From Cynocephalus volans (Eukaryota; Chordata; Mammalia; Dermoptera; Cynocephalidae): a DNA stretch of 64,000 nucleotides. The stretch covers positions 185,136,071 through 185,200,070 of the forward strand of contig NC_084462.1 in NCBI RefSeq assembly GCF_027409185.1. Direction: 5' to 3'. The number at the start of each line of letters is the position of its first letter. Position 1 is the stretch's first letter. Shown piece after piece: positions 21,521-34,105 of this stretch. The notes beneath the pieces were generated by a model. The model ran no database searches. It was not told the DNA's origin and saw only the letters and a program-made list of their open reading frames with translations. The translations under genes were made by a program, and so were the position numbers.

Positions 21521-22420
21521 ATTTAGAACCAAGGTTAAGTAGGCGTTATCAATGGGATGAAAGGACGATCCAAAATAAGCAAGCAAATGTATGTGATAAA
21601 CTGCATTACTGAATGAAGGAGAGAAAACATATGATCATCCAGGCAGAAAAAACATTCACCATTCTTTAATACCTTTTTTATAACAAAAATTTTAACAAAT
21701 CGGTTACAGAAAAAAATATACCTCATTATATTAAAGGTCATATCTGACAATCCCACAGCTAACGATATGCTTCACAGTGAAAGTTGCAAGTTTGTTATAT
21801 GTGATCAGAACAAGACAACACCACCCTCTTTCACCACATCTCTTCAACATAGAACGGGAAGTTATAGTCTGAGCAGTTATGTAATGAAAATAAACAAATG
21901 TCATCCACAGGGGAAAGGAGAATGAAAATTAATTCTGTTTGCTGATAATATGATCTTACATATAAAACCCTAAAAACTCCACCTATAAATTTTGAGAACT
22001 AATAAAAAAAGTTGGCAACATAGCATGATAAAAAATCAACACTAAGAAATCAATAGTCTTCCTATACAATAACAATGTATTTCCTAAAAAATAATCCCAA
22101 TTACAGTAGAATTAGAAAAACAAATTAAATTCTTGGGAATGAATTTAACCAAGTAGTTTTAAAATGTGTATCCTGCAAACACTAAACCATTGATAAAAAA
22201 TGGAAATGACATAAAAGATGGAAAGATATCTTGTTTTCATGAATTTGAAGAATTGATATAGAATCAAACACAAGCAAGCATTTCACACAATATGTATCAA
22301 ACCCCCAATGTAATTTTTTCACAGAAATTTAAAAAAAATCTAAAATTTGTTTTAAACCACGAAGGACCTCAAAGAATCAAAGCAATTCTGAACTAAACAG
22401 CAAAGTTGAAGGCCACCAGT
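21521..22420 (+). mobile_element. Old L1 ORF2 fragment, sense
   Basis: Decayed L1 ORF2 (RT region and after), with text such as 'ggcgttatcaatgggatgaaagg', 'tttgctgataatatgat' and 'aaattcttgggaatgaattta'. It is much more diverged than the L1 immediately to its left, so the junction at 21.52 kb joins two different L1 copies or removes the intervening part. Duplicated at 44421-45320. Confidence 0.8.
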
Positions 22421-22875
22421 GATTTTAATTTGTACTGGAACCTTTTGAGATTATGTTACAAGACTCCATAACTTGTTCAACTTCCTTAGGATACTAGAAA
22501 GGATGAAAACAAAAGGTTAATAGAAAAGCACTGCAAGAGAAGCGCAGAATGTTGGAGGGGTCATTAGTAGAATAGACACTGCCAAGGAAAGAGTCAGAGA
22601 GTTTCGTCACGTGTCAAATAGACGATTTCAAACTGAAACGAAAATTTAAAAAAACAATTAAAAATAAGACAGAACATAGATGATCTTTGGGAGAACATCA
22701 AAACATGTAACATGTGGACAATTGGAACTCCATTGATGCAGAAGGAGAGTAGAACAGAATCAATTCAAATATAAATGGATAAGAATTTTTCAACATTGAT
22801 GTTAGACACAAAAATACAGATCAAGGAAGCCCAGAGAAGACAAAACAGGATAAATAAAACAACAGCAATGAAGTA

Positions 22876-23062
22876 CATGCACATGCACACACACACACAC
22901 ACGCACACACACACACATACAGATACACATGCGTACATACACATCCCTACACACAGAAACACACACATATGTACACACACAAATACATACAGATACACAC
23001 ATGCACACACATAAACACAAACACACACAAACGCACAAATACACACAGACACACAGAACCAT
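22876..23062. repeat. Degenerate (CA)n/(TACACA)n tract
   Basis: CA-rich low-complexity DNA with interspersed T and G. It produces long low-complexity frames on both strands that are not genes. The counterpart at 45786-46030 is longer. Confidence 0.9.
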
Positions 23063-23324
23063 GACCTAAACATTAGGCCTTATCATAATAAAATGGCAGA
23101 ACATATTCAAAGAGGTTAGGTATAAACATTCTTGAAATAAAAAGAAGAATGACACAAGTTACAGGGGACCTCATGTCAGAATCAGTGCAAACAACAATGC
23201 AGAGGTTTGAAATACTTAAAGTGTTGGAAGCTGCACCCACCACGCCCCAGGAATCTATATTCAGATAAATGATCCTGCAAAAGTGGAGACCAGCATCTCC
23301 TCATATGTTCCCTCCCTACGAGAA

Positions 23325-23560
23325 GGAATGACTATTTGATATATGTCGAATAGCATGGAAATTATAGTCAATAATAATAGATTGTAAATTTCAAAATAGT
23401 GAAAAGAGTAAATTTAAAACATCTCACCACAAAAATGGTACGGTGAGGGGATGCATGTGTTGATAAGTTTGACCTGATTTTTCAACGTTATATTCATTTA
23501 TCAAAACATCAGGTTCCCCATAAAGGAATACAATTATGATTTATCAATTAGGATAACATT
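23325..23560 (+). mobile_element. Old L1 3'UTR fragment, sense
   Basis: Matches the typical L1 3'UTR order: 'atagtcaataataatagattgtaaatttcaaaatag', 'ctcaccacaaaaatgg', 'atcaaaacatcaggttcccca', 'tacaattatgattta'. Probably the end of the same old L1 as 21521-22420. Confidence 0.75.
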
Positions 23561-25723
23561 AATGAAAAAGTGAAGGAGAAATAAAGCCTCTCTCAGACCA
23601 CACAGTGGTGAAGGATTAGGGCGTCCCTCAGAATCAAGAACGAGGTGAGCATGGCTGCCAGCACAGCTGCTATTTGACACCTTCAATATGACAAGTGGAT
23701 GTAAACAAGCAGCAATCATGAGGACACACACTCACACTCCTTGACTTTCTGGTGTGACACGAGGTGTTCTGGTCTCAGGACTTGCACATAAGGAGCTTGG
23801 ACGTCATCACTCCCATCCAGACAAGAAAAACCCTGAACAGACTGAAAATCAGTAACTCTTCTTATATCTGTAAAAGAAGTGAAGTCACAGGGTAAACTGT
23901 TGTCCCCAAAGTTGAAGATGCAGTCAGAAAGGTACAGAGGGTCACAGCTTGTCTGATCAGAAACTCATGAGCAGAAATATCCGTGGGATCCAGGATGGGG
24001 GTAGAAAAACATGAACTGTATTGGAGAACTGCTGAAGACTCAGGGGGCAAATCTAAGTGTTGGGTGCACCCCAGGGAGATGGCCTTAGAGATCCCCAAAA
24101 CTTTTCAACTCTACCTCAGGGGCCTGACTAGGTTGTTAATGAAAATGTCATAGAAGAATCCTCATGCCCCTAGCAGAGAAAGGGGGGAAGGAGCTATTCT
24201 GAAACACACCACGATCTCTTTTCACCAGCAGCAGCATGATGTTATTTATGACAAGGATGGACCCCAAGGGAAACTAAATTAGCTGATTCTAATAGGTTGG
24301 GACTCATACAGAGCACAATTGACCTGAGAGAAGGGAAACAGCCAATCCCATGCCCCAGCTCTGAAAACCTTCTAGTCTACACTAAGGGAGGAATAAAGGA
24401 GAAGCATCTGTGAAGGTCACACCCAGGACACAGCTCACTAAAGGACAGAAGTCATCATGGGACTGTGTACTGCTTCCCGTACCCCACACCTTACCCACAT
24501 CAACAGGGCTTCTGTCTAATAACAGAGAAAACCTAAAACAGCACATGCACCTTAGACAGTACTTATTCAGTCTCTGTGAAAACCTAGTCCACAGAGGAGA
24601 CAAAAAGAAAGACATCAAGGGACATTTCATCCAGTCTATAGCACGTCTTATCCTATTTACAGTGTGCTGTGCCTGTCCACGTTTCCACCGTGGATCATGC
24701 TGTTCTATCACCTCCTTTGGACTTGGCATTTCCTCATTTCCTGACATATGTGGAAGCCGTAGGATCCCTGCTGTGCACCACGTGAGGTCTCTGCCTTCAC
24801 AGCTCATTCCAATCACTGAGCCTCGGATCTGCACCTGCACTGGGGAGGGTTGATGGGAACCAAGCTGGCCTCTGGACCTGTGGAGCTGAGCATCTGGGGA
24901 CAGAGCAAGTGAGAATTTACACAATAGAAGACAGATGGTGACACTAGGGTGAGGGTCTGCGGGATACATTGGGGGCAGCAGAGTGCGGAGTGGGCGGGTC
25001 TCAGGGCTATGTCCATCTGGTTCTCATTATCCGCATGGATTCTCCCCATGGAAGCTGAGAGACAAGTCTTAGAACACAGTTCCCAAGGGTACATAGATCC
25101 CAGCCCAAAATTCAGCCCAGCAGGGCTCTAATTGATTATCTCAGTGCTTGTCATCCTGAATCCTCCACATGGAAGTATCAGAGCTGTGTGTGGCCCTCAG
25201 GCAGCTGCTTCTCCATCCAAGACACTGAGGGAAGGACAGAGAGTGAGACCAACCCTGAACATCAGTATCCCCAGTGTGGATGAGGATCCAGAGGCTAAAA
25301 TTCCTCAATGAGGATAGAGACGCCATGGGCAGAGGTCCTGTAGGATGAGCATAACCATGTGGGGACATGTGTGCTGGACTGAGGGAAAGGCCAATAAGGG
25401 ACAATGATTTAATTGTCAGGAAAGAGGACAGCTCATGTTATCACCTAACAAAAGAAAGGTCCCAGTGAATGGAAAAATCTTATCTACAGATGAGAAAAGT
25501 TACTTCACTCTGTGTTGCCTGCAGTGAGAACATGGGAATTAGAGTCACAAAGAACAAAGCAGGAAATGACCTTGGGGGACATGTGAGAGTCAGCAGAGCA
25601 GAGGAAAGCTCAGATCTCAAGAGGAACCCACATCCCCTCTCTGCACCTGCTCCATGGGGCACAGGAGCTGGGTGGGCCTTGAGCGCCCCCTGCAGCCCAG
25701 ACCCCTCCTGTATCCTGCAGGGA
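23561..25723. other. 3' flank of IGHV copy A, non-coding
   Basis: No gene recognised. Frames of up to 195 codons on the minus strand (24.4-25.0 kb) lack family motifs and are not preserved intact in the duplicate, so I treat them as chance. Confidence 0.45.
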
Positions 25724-25762
25724 GGTTTGTGTCTGGGCTCACGCTGACTTCCTGTCACTGTG
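25724..25762 (-). promoter_or_regulatory. RSS of IGHV copy A (heptamer-23-nonamer)
   Basis: Consensus heptamer CACAGTG (25756-25762), 23-bp spacer (25733-25755) and nonamer ACACAAACC (25724-25732), one or two changes from the ideal ACAAAAACC. It is the RAG recombination target joining V to D-J. Confidence 0.95.
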
Positions 25763-26200
25763 TCTCTCGCACAGTAATACACGCCTGTGTCCTCGTCGGT
25801 CACAGAGCTCAGCTGCAGGGAGAACTGGTTGTTGGACGTGTCTCTGGTGATGGAGATGCGGCTCTCGAGGGATGGGTTATAATATGTGCTTCCACTAGAA
25901 TAGATGCGTCCCATCCACTCAAGGCTCTTCCCCGTGGGCTGGCGGATCCAGTGCCAGTAGTAACCACTGGTGATGGAGTAACCAGAGACATCGCAGGTGA
26001 GAGAGAGGGTCTGTGAGGGCTTCACCAGTCCTGGGCCCGACTCCTGCAGCTGCACCTCGGACAGGACACCTGGAGACAAGGAGAATCAGAACCTGTCAGT
26101 CACATGCAGTCACAACCATCCCACTGACCCATGTCTGTCATCTGAGACACTCACCTTGAGGAGCTGTCACCAGGCAAAGGAGAAGACCCCACAATCTCAT
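25763..26200 (-). CDS. IGHV: Immunoglobulin heavy-chain variable gene, clan II (IGHV4 / mouse IGHV3-like), copy A
   Basis: A germline V segment for the antibody heavy chain, used after V(D)J joining in B cells. The leader exon 26155-26200 (46 nt) starts ATG and encodes a hydrophobic signal peptide ([15 protein letters not shown]). The donor GTGAGT, an 85-bp intron and a CAG acceptor lead into exon 25763-26069. Mature V starts at Glu (26058): first Cys at residue 22, Trp 37 of WIRQ, LEWMG, second Cys 96 in VYYCAR, which is the normal size. CDR1 is [13 protein letters not shown] and CDR2 IYSSGST-like. No stop or shift; octamer and RSS are intact, so it looks functional. It is located inside duplication copy 1, and its twin is at 48722-49159. 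Confidence 0.95.
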
Positions 26201-26312
26201 CTTCTGTTAGATCTCAACTCTGCCTTCCCCAGAGACCTGAGCCCTGCCTGAGGACAGACCTGTGAGCTTCCACCACCCATGAGTCCACATTTACCCTGGA
26301 GCTTGAAGGAAA

Positions 26313-26320
26313 ATTTGCAT
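26313..26320 (-). promoter_or_regulatory. Octamer promoter element of IGHV copy A
   Basis: Perfect ATGCAAAT on the minus strand, 113 bp upstream of the leader ATG. It is the core B-cell promoter element (Oct-1/Oct-2 binding) of Ig V genes. Confidence 0.9.
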
Positions 26321-26990
26321 GTGGGAGAGCTCTGTCCTTATAAGTGCTGAGGAACTGAGGTGAGATTATCTGTTTTTTTTGTTTTCTTTTAATTAACTGC
26401 GAGCTTTTTTTTTTCTTTAAAATTATTTGACATGTAATTTTAATGGGTGAGAATTTGCTGAGTTTCAAACATGGAAAAATGTGACCCTAGCTGTCTGAGG
26501 CCAGATCTACCTTCCTTCAACCCCTGTCTTCCCCTGCGCTCTCTTGGACTCAGCCCAACTCTCTCTCATAATCTCAGGCTCTGGGTCTTGCTTCCACAGT
26601 TCTGGTCCCAGCACCCCCTGCTTTCTTTCCCTGCACCCTCTCCCATGACGTGGTTCTCGTCACCCCGAGAGCTCGTTCCATCGTTCCACTGTTGCTGCTC
26701 CATGAGCCCCTGGCCTGCCTTGTGCTCTCCGTCCTGCCATATAAGACACAGCCCTTCAGAATCCACACAGACCTGCCAAAGACGATGCCCTGTGCATTAC
26801 TCTGGAGAACGGAAAAGGATTCTCAATGTTTTGGAAAGAGACCAAGACTCTTGTCAATTCCGGCTTCCCTCAGTCATTCCTGTTCATCTAAAGTGTAAAA
26901 ATGTTCAACCTAAATTCAGTTTTCATTCACATTTTACGGCTGTTAATCTTTCATTTAATCTCCCAATCTCATCAGATATTCCAGCTGTAA

Positions 26991-26991
<1 letters not shown>

Positions 26992-27070
<79 letters not shown>
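26992..27070. repeat. (CA)n microsatellite, about 39 units
   Basis: A pure CA run of about 79 bp. The same site in the other duplication copy (49957-49977) has only about 10 units, so the locus has expanded or shrunk since duplication. Confidence 0.95.
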
Positions 27071-27076
<6 letters not shown>

Positions 27077-28285
27077 CCACACCCACACAATTAATTGCAA
27101 TGGTTAACATGCAAGCAGTAATAACATCCTTAATATAAAAATTTTAAAAACATATTTCCCTTTGAGGTCTGTGTGTTGGGGCCCACGACAGCTGCTCTGA
27201 GACTGTGGGCACAACCCTCTGTACCACTGCCCATCACAGAGAAAGAGGCCAGGAGCTGGGGTGGACGCTGTGCTGTGTCTGAACCTGTGAGCCCCCTCTC
27301 AGTCCCAAGAGCAGGTTCATGTCATGGAGGGACAGCCCTTCAAGGGCCCTGAATGAATTTCAAGACAGGAGCTGCTGTTGGAAAATTTGGGGCCAATTCT
27401 TCACTTCCTGTTAACTCATACATTTTGTTGGAGTTTTCCAAAATGTTAAAAGACCTGGTAAAAGGCAAAGAAAAACAAATGCTCTGAAAACACAAATCAA
27501 TATCAGAACCAGACTAAGATATGACACAGATTTTCTAATTATCAGGGAGTAGATTTAAAGCAACCATGTTTAGTTTGCAATTACGTTTCACTTTTTTTCC
27601 AACCCTTCAGCTGACTCTAAAGAGTTCTTGTTGCCCACGTCTATTTGTCCAGGATAATTTATCAGGACGCTCTGCCTAGTGGAGCAAACAGCCCAGCATC
27701 TCATCAGGAGTAAGGGATAAGGATAGAGATCTGCATCTTGCTTGTTTCTATTTTAATGTGCTCAGGAGGGAAGTTGTGGTGAGAAGAGTTGTCTGATTCA
27801 TAACGTCACTCAGCCCAGACTCCCACTGGTTTGAGACCCAGAGTCTACAACTTGTGGACTGACATATAACAGTGAACAGAGGAGATGGAAACACATTTCA
27901 GGTGGGATATTTTTTAACTGTTGCAAAGACACTCAAAACGAGATCTCCCTATTAACCATTTTAAGTGCACAATATGGTATTGTTAAGTACGGGCACAGTG
28001 TTGTATAGCAGATTCTAGAACTTATTCATCTTGCGTAGCTAAAACTTTGTATCTGTTGAAATGAAGTAGCCAGGCTGTGAGTGTATGTGTTATAACTGTG
28101 TACATGGCATAATTTACCATGTGGCCCTGACTTACATCAAAAGATCAACACGTGTGGTATCTGTGATCTCAGGATGAAGGGGAAAAATAAGGTTTTGATT
28201 GGATTGGAGTCTAATACACTAAACAGGTGTCATCTCTCTCTATCTCCGTCTGTCTTTCTCTAGCTTTATCTCTTTCCACCAATGT
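27071..28285. other. Non-coding DNA upstream of IGHV copy A
   Basis: No gene or clear repeat recognised. Conserved with 49978-51175 only through the duplication. Confidence 0.4.
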
Positions 28286-28330
28286 ACACACACACACACA
28301 GACACACACACACACACAGACACACACACG
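28286..28330. repeat. (CA)n/(CAGA) microsatellite
   Basis: An interrupted CA run. The counterpart at 51176-51229 is longer and purer. Confidence 0.85.
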
Positions 28331-28992
28331 CTATTGGTCTTTTTTTGAAATCAACCTGTAATGATGCTTTTGATTGATGCTGAGCAATTTGTTGTAACAC
28401 ATAAAAAACCCATTCATCTTCACAGTCCTGTTTTGAACTGTCACAGTGTATAGGAAAAGTCCCTCGAGATACAAAGTGAGCAGGAGGACACTATGTGTCC
28501 TGGAGAGTTAATTGCACACTGTTTCTTTGTATCATAATTGTCCTGCTAGCCTCATACGCATCCTGGATATTAACTTGTAATAGAAGTGTTTGTGTTTTCT
28601 GGGTGGATCTATTGTTAAAAAATAAAAATAAAATAGGTGACCTAAGCTTGGGAGGTTGGTGGCAGTGGTGGCGTGGATTTTCTGGGGCAGACTTGCTGTG
28701 CTGACTCTCAGGCTTGGGGTGTGCACCTGCTCACTGTGGGTCAGTCATGTCAGCAGTTGGCTCATTGCAGATGGGGTTGATGGCCTGATTTTCCGACTGG
28801 GTATGGGTGTGTGGCATGCCAGGCATTTGGGGACTGGATCACCAGTGCCTGAATGTGGTGGGCCAGCCTGGGACTTGTAAGTCTAGCTATTTCTTACTCA
28901 GATGCATGTGTGTGCAGTTGTTCAAAGACTCAGGGGAGGATCTACCAGGGCATGGCAGCTTGATTATTTCTCTGGATCTCGGGTGTGGACAC
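28331..28992. other. Non-coding DNA before MaLR element
   Basis: No gene or clear repeat recognised. Confidence 0.4.
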
Positions 28993-29172
28993 TGTGTTAG
29001 TCTGTTTCTGTTGCTTATAACAACACACATGGAAGTGGGTGATTTGTAAGAAAATAAAATTTATTGCTTACAGTTTTGCAGGCTGTAAAATTCAGAGTAC
29101 AGGGAACACATCTGGTGAATCCCTTCTTTGGTGGATTTTCAGCAATGGGGACCTCATGTGGCAGAAAACGGC

Positions 29173-29223
<51 letters not shown>

Positions 29224-31853
29224 AGAGAGAGACTCTCACATGCTCTCCTTTTAAAGCCCTCAGAACCACGTCCCTGACAACCATTATTAAACCATTCACT
29301 ATGGCATGGTCCTAAAATTTAACCACCTCTTCAAGGCTCCATTTCAGTTACCATGATAGGACTTCCCACCCTCAACAGTTACAGTTGGAATTAAGCTTCT
29401 AGTATATGAGCTTTGTGGGACACAGTTCAATCAATCCACAGCATTGTACCACCAAAGTTCAAGTTCTTCCCACAAGCAAGTATATTCATTCCATTCCCCA
29501 AAACTTAACTTGTTTCCACTCAAAAGCCCAAGGTTCAAAGTCCCATCTGTGAAATCAGAACAAATTATCTACTGACGATGTACAATGGTGGGACAAGCAT
29601 AGGATACATTTTCCTATTTCAATAGGGAGAAATCACCCAAAAGAAAGGGGCGACAGGTCCGAAACAAGTTTAAAAAGCCCACCAGGGCAGGTACTAAATC
29701 TCAAAGCTGAAAATCATATATCTTGACTCCATGGTCAGTGTCCTCTGTATGCTGGTGAAGTGGTTGGGTCCCCAAGTCCTCAGACATCTCTGCTTCTATG
29801 GATTTCCTGGTCTGAGGCCATGTTTCAGCTCACTAGGCTGGCATTGCACACTGGTAGCCACATAAGTTGGGGTCTCCATGGCGAAGCCACTCTCATGGTT
29901 CCACTAGGCATGATGTTGATGGGTTTTCTCTGCTCAAACTCCAACCTATGATTCTGCTTGGCATTGTGTCAGGTTAGGGCTCAAACCCTTCAAACCCATT
30001 GTCCAGACTTGGTCACAGACCCCTCACTTCCCAGGCTGTGTCACAGTTTGGATGACAGACCCTTCATGTGCATGTCATGAGTTAGGTAAATGGGAAAGTT
30101 TGCAGGAGTTATTGGAAGATTAGACACATTCATTCCAATGTGAGCTCAGTCCTCAGCTTCCTCAGCAGCAGCAGCAACTGCTTATGGCAACAGTAGCAGC
30201 CTCGCTACGGCCCCCTGTGGGCATGTCGGGGGCAGAGGGCCCTGCACATCAGAGCTACTCATCCTTTATACTTAAGTCTGATAATCCAGGAACACCTGGG
30301 TACAAGTCAGACATGCCAGGAACACCTGGGCACTAATTCACAGTAATATTTACATCCAATTCACGGAAAGATTCTGAACATCTGAGGGGCCCTGACCATT
30401 TTCCTTCAATTTTCCTTACACATTGCTTTAGCAAAAGCTGTCTGTATTGACTCAGCACCTGAGAACGATCTCTTCCTGGGTGTGCAGCCTTTTTCAGACC
30501 TCCTTTTAGAATGTGGTGGAGGCTCCCAAGACACCATAGCTCTGCCTTTCTGTCATCCTACAGACTTATCAACACTTGGATACTGCCAAGGCTTCACTCT
30601 CATGTTTTCCAAAGCTGTGGATCCAGCCAACCTGGGGCCAAATTAGTCACAGCTGCAGCAACCAGGGTGATGGAGTGGGGAGCAGCTCCTGAGGAGGCCC
30701 TGGTCAGCGAGCCTGTGGAGGAAGCCTTGGGCCTGTTCCCTGAGACCATTCTGTAACCCTAGCCCTCTAGACCTGTGATGAAAAGCACAGCCTACATGAG
30801 CTTCTGATACGCCTTCAAGGCCTTTTTTCTGTCCTCATAATCCCTTTCTCCTTTGCTCTTCTCCTCTGCAAATGATCCCTGTTCTACACTCTTGCTTTTG
30901 TGACCAGGTTGAAAGTTTTCTAATTTTTTGCCCTCTTATCTCTTTTGTATTGTAAATTCTGGCTTTACTATCTACATCCTCTGTCGTAACATCACATAGA
31001 CTGTTGTAACTAGCAATGCAGCTTCTTTAATGCTCTGCTCTTAGAAATTTCTTCCACGAAATATCCTGAGTCAGCACCTTGATGTCCCACATTCCACAAA
31101 ATATTTGGGCATGAACAGAATGCAGCCAAGTTTCTTGCCGGTTCATAGCAAGAGTGACCTTCCCCTCGGTTTCCAATAAACTCCTTCTTACTCCTTAAAC
31201 CTCCTTAGAATGGTCTTTACGGTCTGTATTTCCATAAGCATCCTGCCAACACCACTTAACCATTGTCTAAAATATTCCAAATTTTTCCTGGTTTCCTTTT
31301 CTTCTAAATTCCCACCAGCAGGTAGGTTTTCTCTAGTCTGCTCCTTCGAATTCTTCCAGCCTTCGCCCATTATCCAGTTCCAAAGCCACTTTCACATTTT
31401 CAAGCATTAGTTATAAGCAACACCTCACTTTTAGTGCCAATTTTGTGTATTAGTCCATGTGTGTTGCTTATAGAAACACACCTGGAACCGGGTGATTTGT
31501 AAGAAAAGAAAATTAATTGCTTACGTTCAGAAGCTTTGAAATCCAAAGTCTAGGGAACACATATGACAAGGGCATTCTTTGGTGCTGGCTTTACAATAAT
31601 GCAGGAGTCTCACATGTCAGAAAACGGTGAATCAGAGACAGAGAGACTCTCATGTGCTCCCCTTTAAAAGCCCTCAAACCCCACCCCGACAACCATTATT
31701 AGTCCATTCACTACAGCACAGTCCTATAGTCCAATCACCTCTTCAAGATACCACGTTACAATTACCATAATAGGATTTTTGAACCTCGGCAGTTACAGTG
31801 GGAATTAAGTTTTTAGTAAATGAGTTTGGGGGACACAATTCAATCAGTTCACA
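28993..31853 (-). mobile_element. MaLR element with two LTRs and internal region (THE1/MST-like), copy 1
   Basis: Two related LTRs in the same orientation (28993-29440 and 31446-31853; on the plus strand each begins TGT(G/A)TTAGTC and ends CA) flank about 2 kb. Internal text such as 'actcaaaagcccaaggttcaaagtcccatctg' and 'gggagaaatcacccaaaagaaaggggcgacagg' is typical of the non-coding internal region of THE1/MST-type MaLR. There are no protein genes, as is normal for MaLR. The LTRs are clearly diverged from each other. A (GA)n run (29178-29220) has grown inside the first LTR. Confidence 0.85.
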
Positions 31854-33055
31854 GCAGACATGCTTTGGCTCAGTTGGCTGTGTGCGGGTCTTCTGGCAGA
31901 CAATCTACTGCACTTATCTGGGCCAGGCGGGAGATCGTGCTTCTGGTGGCACTTCAGGAGCACGTCTTCCAAGGGAGAGGCTGCAGAGCTGCTTCTCAGG
32001 TCGTGGTTGAGGACACTAGGGAGGCCTGAATGTAGGGGATCTGGCCAGCACTTCTCAGGTGGTGAGCAAACCTGCAGGGCTGGCCTGCAGAGGTGGGGCC
32101 CAGACAACTGCTTCTTGGATGGTGGGTGAGGCTGTGAAGAAGGCTCGCAAAGAGGGGGTCCTTCCAGTCACCTTGTAGGCAGTGGGTAATGCTGCAATTG
32201 GAGATTTCAGGGCAATATCCCCTGGCCGCTTCTCAGAGACAGAGTGATAAGCTTTATTTTTACCATCCCACGGGTGTGTTTGTGAGGGTTGGGACTTGTG
32301 AGCTGTCTTCTGGATCTGGAGCTCGGGCACACAGAACTCAGCCCTCTGATGGGGTGGGTGGGTGGTTTTCCACCTGTTTGATCTCTGGCCAGGGATGTGA
32401 AGGTGCTTCAGTTCAGCAGGCCTGGGATGGGCTTCCGAGATTTGCAGGACTGCAGTCACATTCTCTCCTGGGCTCAGAAGTTAAAGTGCTGGGATCAGGG
32501 ATTTGTAGCCTCTCCTGTGAGTGTGTTGAAATAAAAACAAAGCCTTAAGCCAGGGGAAGTGCAGCGGCTTCTGGCCCTGGGCAGTGCATCCCACCGCAAG
32601 ACCACTCCACACTGCATTAGCTCGTCATGGGGCAGGGGTTTGGAGGTGCATAGTGTGAGCTCCTGAAGTGCAGTGTGTGCATCCTAGGCAGCTCCCCGTG
32701 CTTGGCTGTGGGCTTGCAAGGAATCCTCCTGCAGTATGGACTACAGGCCTCTAAGGTAAGGATAAGCACTGGTGTTGGCCCTCTTCCTAGCTATTCTCCA
32801 CAAGGGAAAGTTTTTCCTGCAATGATCAAGGTGGTAAAGTCTTGGCAGATGAGGCCGTGTGCTTCTCTGTCTCTCCGTGATGCCACCCCAGGCTGTTGAG
32901 CTCCACAGGATCTTGCCAATCTCCCCCACACACCCAGAAATACTCCTGTCAATATTTGGGTGTATATTAGTTATTCTTGTCCTTTCTGTTGGAGGAACAC
33001 GCTCCAAGCACTTCTAGTGAGCTGTCTGGCCCAGCTTTCATCCAGAAAAATGTCA
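31854..33055. other. GC-richer unidentified block
   Basis: About 1.2 kb, richer in G+C than the surroundings, with short repeats of 'cttctcaggtggtg'-type text. It ends where an old L1 ORF2 piece begins, so it could be an L1 5'UTR, but I cannot show that. The frames (up to 134 codons) have no recognisable domain. Duplicated at 54724-55935. Confidence 0.4.
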
Positions 33056-33059
33056 GGAG

Positions 33060-34105
33060 CAGGTTTAACCAAGAAAGTTCAAGATTTATAGACTAGAAAC
33101 TACAGAACACTGATGAAAGAAATTGAATAGGATATGGAACTGGAAATAAACCATGTGTTAATGCATTGCAAAAATTAATATTGTTAACATATATATATCA
33201 CTAATGAAATTTACAGGTTTAGTGCAATCAATCACTATCAAAATTTCAATATTGTTTTGCAGAAATGATAAAATAACAATTCTAAAATTTGTACAACATT
33301 AGAAATGGACCTAGGAGGCAAAACAATTTTGAGCACAAGGAGCAAGTCTTCGGGCATCATATCCTCTGATTTCAATACATATTATAAAATGTTTGTAATC
33401 AGAACAACATTGCTCTTGTGTAAAATCAGATGTGTTGACCAATAAAACAGGACGAAAAGCCCCAAGGTTAACGCACACATTTGCAGTCAATTGATTTCTG
33501 ACAAAGGTATCAAGACTTCTAGGAGGAAAGGAAAATCTCTTCAATAAAATTTTTGGAAAAAACTGTATATCCACATGAAGAATAATAAAATGGGATGATT
33601 ATTCCACATCACATAGAACAGTCAACGCACAATGGATTAAAAACTCAGATGTGACACCCAAAATGATAAAACTACTAGAAGTAGAAATAGAGGAATATTT
33701 CCATAATGTTGGTCCAGGCAATGATTTCTAGTTACTACCTTGAAAGCACAGGAAGCTAAAATAAAAATAGACAAATGGGATTACATCAAACTAAAAAGCT
33801 CTGCACAGCCAGATAAACTATTATCAGAGTGAAGAGACAATATTTGCAAATTGTCTGGTTCTGGAGAAAATATTTGCAAATCATACATCTGATAAGTGGC
33901 TAATATCCAAATAATATAAGAAATTCACACAATTGAATAGCAAGGAAAATATAGCCTAATTAAAAAATGGGTAACATATATGCATAGACATCTCTTTTTA
34001 AAAGACGTATTAATGGCCAAGAGATATATGATGAAATGTTAAACATCTCTAATCATCAGCGAGATGCAAGTTAAAACCCTAATGTAATGTCACCTAAAAC
34101 CTCAC
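33060..34105 (+). mobile_element. Old L1 ORF2 fragment, sense
   Basis: A decayed L1 ORF2 downstream of the RT active site: 'gatgaaagaaattgaa', 'tatcaaaatttcaatattgttttgcag', 'tgattgaccaataaaacagg'-type and 'aaaaatgggtaacatatatgcatagacat' are standard L1 text in sense orientation. It joins the class I ERV remnant near 34.1 kb. Counterpart 55935-56980. Confidence 0.85.

Noticed and set aside
22765..23073. Long Cys/Val-rich minus-strand frames and His/Thr-rich plus-strand frames (also 45501-46043)
   Set aside because: They are translations of the degenerate (CA)n tract; the composition is that of the repeat and there is no conserved gene structure.
24382..24969. 195-codon minus-strand frame downstream of IGHV copy A
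   Set aside because: No domain or signal was recognised. The counterpart in copy 2 (47413-47925) has a shortened, shifted 5' region, and there are no splice or promoter features. Likely chance.
25480..25762. Extension of IGHV copy A protein beyond the RSS (199-codon frame; same at 48439)
   Set aside because: The open frame simply reads through the heptamer, spacer and flank. In the germline gene, coding ends at the RSS.
26471..27094. 207-codon plus-strand frame upstream of IGHV copy A
   Set aside because: It ends in the (CA)n run as poly His-Thr and the counterpart in copy 2 is broken, so it is not a gene.
29178..29220. (GA)n run as a regulatory GAGA element
   Set aside because: It is a simple repeat that grew inside a MaLR LTR, with different length in copy 2. 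No evidence of function.
32055..32459. 134-codon minus-strand frame (and 154 codons at 54866-55330) in the GC-richer block
   Set aside because: The two copies diverge by a frameshift near one end and no motif is visible. G+C content makes chance open frames likely.
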